Source: Coriobacteriia bacterium
GTDB lineage: Bacteria > Actinomycetota > Coriobacteriia > WRKU01 > WQUG01
NCBI GenBank assembly: GCA_009779395.1
Contig: WREJ01000062.1
Span: forward strand, 1 to 6,876
DNA: 6,876 nucleotides
Reading direction: 5' to 3'
The notes below the pieces were generated by a model. That model worked only from the letters and a program-made list of their open reading frames with translations, did no database searches and was not told where the DNA came from. The position numbers and the translations under genes were made by a program. Within the stretch, counting starts at the first letter, position 1. Each line of letters begins with the position of its first letter. Shown piece after piece: positions 5,642 to 6,876 of this stretch.

Positions 5642-5908
5642 ATGTCAAGCGCTGCTGAATTAGGCATTGAAGAACGCGTCAAGGGGCTGGTGTGCTACAT
5701 AGTCGAGGGATTGGTTGACAACCCCGACGATGTATCGGTTGAAACAACGCTTGAGGACAAGCTGCTAAGCTTGTTCATTCAGTCACATCCCGACGACGTG
5801 GGAAAAATCATCGGTCGCAACGGGCGCACCATCAAGTCAATTCGCACCCTTGCGCGTGCATCAGTGGGGTCACCCTCGATGCACCTTGATATTGATGTCG
5901 AGGGATAG
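5642..5908 (+). CDS. khpA: KhpA, small KH-domain RNA-binding protein
   Basis: This is a single-KH-domain protein of 88 residues, slightly longer than the typical 75-80. In Gram-positive bacteria KhpA pairs with KhpB (Jag/EloR), binds many RNAs and affects cell division and elongation. The RNA-binding GxxG loop is IIGRNG (56-61), followed by the TIKSIRTLARA helix. The N-terminal half, with VKGLVCYIVEGLVDNPDDV, matches the usual LV..I...LVD.PD.V pattern. The position between rpsP and rimM is the standard one. ATG 5642 follows the rpsP stop by three bases, with an AGAGG at 5629-5633 inside the rpsP end. The 3' end overlaps rimM by 14 bases. Confidence 0.94.
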   Translation: MSSAAELGIEERVKGLVCYIVEGLVDNPDDVSVETTLEDKLLSLFIQSHPDDVGKIIGRNGRTIKSIRTLARASVGSPSMHLDIDVEG

Positions 5909-6539
5909 CCACACAAGTACACGTTTTGCCACACTTGCCCGTATTGTAAAGGTACACGGCAAAGACGGAGAGGTCTGGGTTTGCGCGCAAAGCAGCGAGC
6001 AAGCAGCAGCCTCTTCTGCAATTCTGGACGTACTTGGCCACGCTAAATCCAGCCTTTGGCTGACGCCGCCACCTGCAGAGCAGCGTTTTGTGCAGCTGAG
6101 CTCGCAGCGGGGTGGGCGTAAAGATTCAGACCGCCTGCTGCTGGGTTTTGAGGGCATTACCCACCGGGCAGCGGCGCGTGATTTGCTGGGGCGTGATTTG
6201 GTGGTCGAGCGCTGTGATGTGCCTGCTGACCTGTGGCAGCAATTTACGAACCTGCAGCAGACAGCACAGCAGCTGCAAGAAAATGACGACTGCGGTCTTG
6301 CGGTTTACAGCGACAGGTACGGGCATCTGGGCAGCGTGGTCGAAGTCATAAAGACGGGTGCGAACGACGTCTGGGTGGTCCGTGGTGACCGCTACGGTCA
6401 GGTGCTGCTGCCAGTCATCGACGACTGCGTGCTAGCGATTGACCGCGACGCGCAAACCGCTCACGTACAGGTGATGAAGGGTTTGATTGACCAGGACCCA
6501 ATTAATCAGGCGACAGAGGAGGAGGGCGTCTGTGACTGA
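5895..6539 (+). CDS. rimM: Ribosome maturation factor RimM
   Basis: RimM helps mature the 30S head and binds S19. From ATG 5895 it has 214 residues, slightly longer than the usual 165-180. The N-terminal domain shows ARIVKVHGKDGEVWV (15-29; family pattern G-I-..-HG-.-GEV) and LLLGFEGITHRAAARDLLGRDLVV (81-104). The C-terminal PRC barrel shows GHLGSVVEVIKTGANDVWVV (143-162), LLPVIDD (171-177) and MKGLID (194-199). The linker at about 113-130 is unusually rich in Gln and lacks the usual acidic/aromatic pattern. The frame is open further upstream to a TTG at 5850, but those codons lie inside khpA and do not match RimM, so I prefer 5895. No clear ribosome-binding site precedes it; translation is probably coupled to khpA. 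Its end overlaps trmD by 8 bases. Confidence 0.9.
   Translation: MSRDSHTSTRFATLARIVKVHGKDGEVWVCAQSSEQAAASSAILDVLGHAKSSLWLTPPPAEQRFVQLSSQRGGRKDSDRLLLGFEGITHRAAARDLLGRDLVVERCDVPADLWQQFTNLQQTAQQLQENDDCGLAVYSDRYGHLGSVVEVIKTGANDVWVVRGDRYGQVLLPVIDDCVLAIDRDAQTAHVQVMKGLIDQDPINQATEEEGVCD
6517..6534 (+). promoter_or_regulatory. Shine-Dalgarno AGGAGG and GTG start of trmD
   Basis: AGGAGGAGGG (6517-6526) contains a perfect AGGAGG at 6520-6525, six bases before GTG 6532. The conserved TrmD segment IRIDVLSIFP begins ten residues later, and no ATG is available in frame before it. This sets the start inside the last codons of rimM. Confidence 0.82.
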
Positions 6540-6876
6540 ACAGACTTCTTCTGCGCGCAGCATACGCATTGACGTTCTCAGTATTTTTCCTGCGCTGCTT
6601 GCTGCTGTGGTCAACGAATCAATCTTAAAGATTGCCCAGCACAAGGGCGCACTCGACTTTTACGCACATGATCTGCGTGACTGGACAGACGACTTTCATC
6701 GCAGCACCGACGACAGTCCCTATGGCGGTGGTGCTGGCATGGTCATGAAGGTCGAGCCGCTTGCCCATGCCATCGAAGCCATCACGGCAATGGACGCTCG
6801 TCCTCCTCATACGGTCTTTCTGGCACCAGTCGGCAGACCTTTCACCCAAAAAGTTGCGCAGGATTTTGCGCTGCAA
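6532..6876 (+). CDS. trmD: tRNA (guanine-37-N1)-methyltransferase TrmD, 3' end outside window
   Basis: TrmD methylates G37 next to the anticodon, using SAM, and prevents +1 frameshifting. 115 codons are visible and the frame is still open at the window end. The N-terminal SPOUT domain shows IRIDVLSIFPALL (11-23), ESILKIAQHKGAL (29-41), HDLRDWTDDFHRSTDD (46-61; usual pattern N-R-D-....-H-..-DD) and YGGGAGMVMK (64-73), part of the tRNA/SAM site. FLAPVGRPFTQ (97-107) corresponds to SPQGRPFTQ in Proteobacteria and resembles the actinobacterial form. The trefoil-knot end and the catalytic aspartate lie beyond the window. The GTG start has a strong ribosome-binding site and overlaps the rimM stop by 8 bases. 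rplS usually follows in this operon but is out of view. Confidence 0.95.
   Translation, partial: MTEQTSSARSIRIDVLSIFPALLAAVVNESILKIAQHKGALDFYAHDLRDWTDDFHRSTDDSPYGGGAGMVMKVEPLAHAIEAITAMDARPPHTVFLAPVGRPFTQKVAQDFALQ

Noticed and set aside
5850..5894. A longer rimM starting at TTG 5850.
   Set aside because: The extra 15 codons lie inside the conserved end of khpA, do not resemble RimM and have no ribosome-binding site. ATG 5895 gives the expected N-terminus.

Overview
The window is ordinary-looking bacterial chromosome, and every supported gene is on the + strand. It holds the 3' part of a tRNA-Gln, seven complete protein genes and the start of an eighth. All but one belong to translation, RNA modification or cofactor insertion. 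GC content is moderate to high by eye. The organism is probably a member of the Actinomycetota, and the class Coriobacteriia is my best guess. The reasons are the Ala/Glu/Lys tail on ribosomal protein S16, the form of the TrmD motif (APVGRPFTQ), the DusB motif ARGAYGNPW, frequent non-ATG starts and a probable leaderless start. This placement rests on remembered family features, not on a search.

Region 1 (1-4981). A tRNA-Gln(UUG) is followed after 29 bases by lepA (EF4), which has an extended -10 box so close to its ATG that the mRNA may be leaderless. Three genes follow with overlapping ends: a four-segment membrane protein with a proline-rich tail that I cannot assign to a function, dusB (tRNA dihydrouridine synthase) and hemW (heme chaperone of the radical SAM HemN family). 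The overlaps are 8, 14 and 17 bases, which suggests one translationally coupled transcript. A perfect 7-bp hairpin lies in the last codons of hemW.

Region 2 (4982-5098). This is the only sizeable intergenic stretch. It carries a probable promoter and a structured leader for rpsP. The leader can form either a large hairpin or a small hairpin that covers half of the Shine-Dalgarno sequence. The two share bases, so they cannot coexist. This is the most interesting non-coding signal in the window.

Region 3 (5099-6876). This is the conserved S16 operon: rpsP, khpA (small KH RNA-binding protein), rimM (30S maturation factor) and trmD (tRNA m1G37 methyltransferase, cut by the window end). rpsP and hemW start with TTG and trmD with GTG. 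The S16 protein carries about 100 extra residues, a lysine-bearing segment followed by an acidic EEAPA-repeat segment.

I find no mobile element, CRISPR array, phage gene, toxin-antitoxin pair or defence gene. The window does not contain an evident new multi-gene system. The points worth a second look are the rpsP leader, the S16 tail, the membrane protein between lepA and dusB, and the lepA start.
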